Below are positions 61,284 to 64,000 of a DNA stretch of 64,000 nt, one piece after another (position 1 is the first letter of the stretch; every line of letters starts with the position of its first letter). The stretch lies in assembly GCA_007753915.1 (NCBI GenBank), contig CP036352.1:3039306-3103305 (forward strand), given 5' to 3'. A program made the translations under genes and the position numbers. A model generated the notes under the pieces. The model was given only the letters and a program-made list of their open reading frames with translations, did no database searches and was not told where the DNA came from. Source of the DNA: Phycisphaerae bacterium RAS2 (GTDB lineage Bacteria; Planctomycetota; Phycisphaerae; UBA1845; UTPLA1).

Positions 61284-62450
61284 TCAATCGTCTGCGCTGC
61301 TTCCTCGCGCAGCCACTTGGAACGCTGTCACCAGACCAAGGCCGAACCAGAGCAGGTCGTGCACTCCGAACATCGCCTTGAAGAAAATAGCCAGGATGCC
61401 GGGATTCTCATCCGGCGCCGCGCCGGTTGATGCTGATGCCGCCTCGGCGTCCGCTGCTACCTTGTCCTCGGCATCCTGAGTGTATCGTTCCCACAATTCG
61501 TCAATCGCTTCCTGCGACATCGCCGCAACTTTCGCCTCGGCTTTCTTGAACGCATCATCCCAGGCCGCATCGCGCTCGTCGCCCGGTTTCAGCCCCTTCT
61601 GGTCGAGCATTTCGTCCGCCATGTAGGACTTAACCATCGTGGCTCGTGATTCGGCATCGGGAATGCTGCGCTCGATGTGAGCACCGATGACGGCCACAAA
61701 GATCGCAGCCTTCGCGGCCGTAATGGCTAATGCAGCGATGCCGGCTGCAATCAACCCGCCGAACCGGTTGGGCTGACCATTCCCCAGCAACATGCCGAAT
61801 CCGCAAAGCGCACCAATCCCCCACGCGACATACCCGATCTCCAGGTCCATATACCAGCCCACGGCGAACCAGATTCCACCGCCAATCAGTGCGCCGACGC
61901 TGCAAAACGTGACTCCGAGCGCGAACCGCCCAGCTGCCTTGGTCGCCATCTCCGCCTTGCCGGGGCCGACTTGCGTCTTCGAAGCCTTTCCTTTTCGCGT
62001 ATCAAATCCGCATTGCGTGCAAACGACCGCGCCGGTCGCCATGACGCCGCCGCAGCCGAGACACGGGCCTCCGACAGTTGGCAATGCTTCCATTGGTTCG
62101 GCCGACGACGACGCTTCGTGCCCGGCAAGACCGCTTAAGAAATCGTCGCCATCATCCAGGGCGGTGGGCGAAGCCACGCTCGCTGCCTTCGATTTCGGGC
62201 TTGCGCCGGCCGGCTTTCCCCGAAGCGAACCAAGAGGGGCCAACGCCTCCGCAGGGGTACGATGGCCGACTTGCTTCTGGCTTGATGACGCATCGACCGA
62301 AGTGCTCACGCCCGGCCTTTGACCCGGCACATGAATCGGAGAGGTGCACTTGGGGCACTTCACGCGCTTGCCGGCCAGCGTCGTCGGTGCGCGGAGCTTC
62401 GCCCCACAAGTACAAACCACGACCACGCGATCCGAATCCGACGTCGCCAT
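61284..62450 (-). CDS. Zinc-ribbon membrane protein of unknown function
   Basis: The 388-residue product starts with a zinc ribbon (CTCGAKLRAPTTLAGKRVKCPKC), a linker, and a second one around residue 135 (CLGCGGVMATGAVVCTQCGFDTRKGK). Then come four or so membrane helices (about residues 175-265) and an acidic helical C-terminal region with a last hydrophobic segment (IFFKAMFGVHDLLWFGLGLVTAF). Proteins of this build, with a cytoplasmic zinc ribbon and membrane helices, are common in planctomycetes, but their role is unknown. Confidence 0.65.
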   Translation of the reverse strand: MATSDSDRVVVVCTCGAKLRAPTTLAGKRVKCPKCTSPIHVPGQRPGVSTSVDASSSQKQVGHRTPAEALAPLGSLRGKPAGASPKSKAASVASPTALDDGDDFLSGLAGHEASSSAEPMEALPTVGGPCLGCGGVMATGAVVCTQCGFDTRKGKASKTQVGPGKAEMATKAAGRFALGVTFCSVGALIGGGIWFAVGWYMDLEIGYVAWGIGALCGFGMLLGNGQPNRFGGLIAAGIAALAITAAKAAIFVAVIGAHIERSIPDAESRATMVKSYMADEMLDQKGLKPGDERDAAWDDAFKKAEAKVAAMSQEAIDELWERYTQDAEDKVAADAEAASASTGAAPDENPGILAIFFKAMFGVHDLLWFGLGLVTAFQVAARGSSADD

Positions 62451-62582
62451 TTACACGGCCCCAGCAGCAATGCAATTTGTCCGGCCCGATCTGGAGAATT
62501 GCCGTCCAGCTTCATCGTACCAGATTCGGATAGCCGGATTCAACTCAATTCGAGGACGTTCGTAGAATTGATCGATGGGCCG

Positions 62583-63773
62583 CTACATCATCCGCTCAAC
62601 CGTCCAAAACAGCCCGGTTGCGGCGATCAGGCAGGATGCGGGAACAACCACGCGGCGGCGGTACCAGTCTGCCCGGCGGCACCACCCCACTGCGACAAAC
62701 GCCAAGGCGATGACGGCAAGCTGGCCCATCTCAACCCCGACATTGAAGCTCACCAGGGCCGTGGCAAAGCGCCCGTCAGGCAGCCCCAACTCCGACAACA
62801 CACCCGCGAAACCCAGCCCGTGAAGCAAACCGAATCCAAAGACAATCGCCGGCCGCCAGACATGCAGCCGCGTCGTGCAGAGGTTCTCGATGGCCACGTA
62901 GGCAATCGAGAGCGCAATGAGCGGTTCCACGATGTCGGATGACAGCCGCACCACGTCGAGCATCGACAGCGCCAGCGTCAGTGTGTGCGCCACGGTGAAC
63001 GCCGAGACCTGCCAGAGCAGCGGCCGCCATCGCGTACTCAACAAGAACAATCCAACGACAAACAGAATGTGATCCAATCCCAGCGGCAGGATGTGCTCAA
63101 ATCCCAGCACAAGATACTGCCACGCGATCGCGCCGCGTGAGGCCGGCGTCGGCGCTGTTCGCAGGTCGATGCGTTTGCTGCCCGCGCCCGGTTCGATGAT
63201 CTCGTGCGACCGGCCCCCCGTCTCGCGCCCCGCCATGAGGACAATCGTGCCGAACGATCGCGACGCCCAATAGTCAAACGTCGCGGCATCCGCTGGAATC
63301 TTGCCGGTCAGTGCAATGATCGTTTCGACGCGCGATGCATGGCCGGCACCGTCCGAAGATCGGCTCGTTTGGGTCGCCGCCTGACTCGTTGGGCGTGCGA
63401 TTGGAAGCCCCGAGGGCACGAACGAGACCTGCGGCTCGACGCGCACGCCGTCGAATCGAATGCGAACGCGCCGGCCCAGCATGTCGCGCAATTCTTTTTC
63501 GCGTTCCGCACGCCTTCCGGGCGTCAGGGCGCGCAGCGCTTTGAGATCCGCCTCGGTGATGTGCTCCGGCCGCACGCCGATGAGGTAGGCATCGACGTCG
63601 TAGCGCATGCGGGCTTCGTACGTTCCGTCATCGCGGAACGTCACTTCGACCTCGGTGAGGTTCACGTCGTGCGCCCGGGCGGATGCTGCCGTGAGCGCGA
63701 TTACCAACGCGGCGGCGGCGATGCAAAGCCGGGACGGAAGGCATCGCGGGGTCTGGAGCCGGTTGAGCACCAT
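62583..63773 (-). CDS. HupE/UreJ-like membrane protein with extracytoplasmic N-terminal domain
   Basis: The 396-residue product has a signal peptide (LCIAAAALVIALTAASARA), an extracytoplasmic domain of about 190 residues beginning HDVNLTEVEVTFRDDG, and then a six-helix membrane domain. That membrane part matches the HupE/UreJ_2 family: FEHILPLGLDHILFVVGLFLL, FTVAHTLTLALS, VAIENL, GFGLLHGLGFAGVLSELG and FNVGVEMGQL. HupE/UreJ proteins are thought to move nickel or related metals, but many members have no known substrate. It is separated from the zinc-ribbon gene by 132 bases and may be independent. Confidence 0.8.
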   Translation of the reverse strand: MVLNRLQTPRCLPSRLCIAAAALVIALTAASARAHDVNLTEVEVTFRDDGTYEARMRYDVDAYLIGVRPEHITEADLKALRALTPGRRAEREKELRDMLGRRVRIRFDGVRVEPQVSFVPSGLPIARPTSQAATQTSRSSDGAGHASRVETIIALTGKIPADAATFDYWASRSFGTIVLMAGRETGGRSHEIIEPGAGSKRIDLRTAPTPASRGAIAWQYLVLGFEHILPLGLDHILFVVGLFLLSTRWRPLLWQVSAFTVAHTLTLALSMLDVVRLSSDIVEPLIALSIAYVAIENLCTTRLHVWRPAIVFGFGLLHGLGFAGVLSELGLPDGRFATALVSFNVGVEMGQLAVIALAFVAVGWCRRADWYRRRVVVPASCLIAATGLFWTVERMM

Positions 63774-63804
63774 AGCGAGGACTTCTCAAATGCAGGGGAA
63801 AAAC

Positions 63805-63878
63805 CGCGCCCGGAGGGAGTCGAACCCCCAACCGCCGGATCCGAAGTCCGGTGCTCTATCCAATTGAGCTACAGGCGC
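63805..63878 (-). tRNA. tRNA-Arg (TCG)
   Basis: On the minus strand the cloverleaf has acceptor GCGCCTG/CGGGCGC (one T-G pair), D arm GCTC/GAGC, anticodon stem CCGGA/TCCGG with loop CTTCGGA, and T arm with GGTTCGACT. The anticodon TCG reads CGA-type Arg codons. The discriminator is G. Confidence 0.95.
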
Positions 63879-64000
63879 ATGAATGATCGCCGAGCGATGC
63901 GCCTGGAAGTTAAGGGAAATCTACGACCCCGGCAAGGCAGTCGCACCGCCGCGAATTTACCCGCGCCCGGCGGGCACCGCCTAATTGCGCTGCGCCGTGG

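Overview
The window is a GC-rich chromosomal segment from a Gram-negative bacterium, most likely a planctomycete (Planctomycetota, possibly Phycisphaerae-like). The reasons are: lipid A and lipoprotein genes (lpxI, lnt); a rod-shape set (mreD, PBP2, rodA) without mreC beside it; a PEP-CTERM protein; large HEAT-repeat and zinc-ribbon membrane proteins; an O-mannosyltransferase-like TPR protein; and long YD/RHS-repeat proteins. The phylum is inferred from gene content and style; no rRNA is present to prove it.

Layout. Bases 1-22130 are mostly housekeeping: a truncated GAF/SpoIIE-type phosphatase, an MsbA-like ABC exporter, glmM, lnt, a HEAT lipoprotein, mreD, PBP2, rodA, moaC (the last three joined by 4-base overlaps), a membrane TPR protein, a polyprenyl synthase, then on the minus strand a PgpH-type HD hydrolase, ybeY and recO, followed by a DUF309 gene and lpxI. 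Bases 22291-25749 hold a sugar-nucleotide epimerase, a hairpin-rich spacer and a complete PvuII-like restriction-modification system with its controller protein and C-box. Bases 25893-39340 carry glgP, tRNA-Asp, a NeuB-like synthase, an HDOD protein, a His-rich metal-transporter-like protein, a small-protein/ASCH-like pair, a PEP-CTERM protein, a znuABC operon with a Zur-like operator over its promoter, an orphan flgM-like gene, a GltD/PreT-like oxidoreductase and an initiator tRNA.

Bases 39596-51512 are an accessory island, visibly more A+T-rich in parts. It has a coupled sensor-kinase/receiver pair of unusual architecture, a DUF2924 gene fused in frame to an IS3-type transposase fragment, a DUF5076 gene, and two RHS toxin-immunity modules in tandem. 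The upstream long RHS protein ends in an L,D-transpeptidase-like (DUF2778/Tlde1-type) tip and is followed by a predicted lipoprotein. The second is a short RHS fragment ending in a GIY-YIG nuclease tip, followed by a leucine-rich-repeat protein. Both presumed immunity genes start with GTG in a 4-base overlap with the toxin stop. A shared core block of about 520 bases and a dispersed ~33-base repeat suggest tip exchange by recombination.

Bases 52023-64000 return to core-like content: two tandem paralogous lipoproteins and a third small one, aroA, a large HEAT-repeat protein, two uncharacterised envelope proteins, a HupE/UreJ-like protein and tRNA-Arg. Two short repeat families stand out across the window: a 14-base tandem repeat set exactly one period before the ATG of both glmM and PBP2, and a hairpin family with CCACTGCTT/AAGCAGTGG arms.
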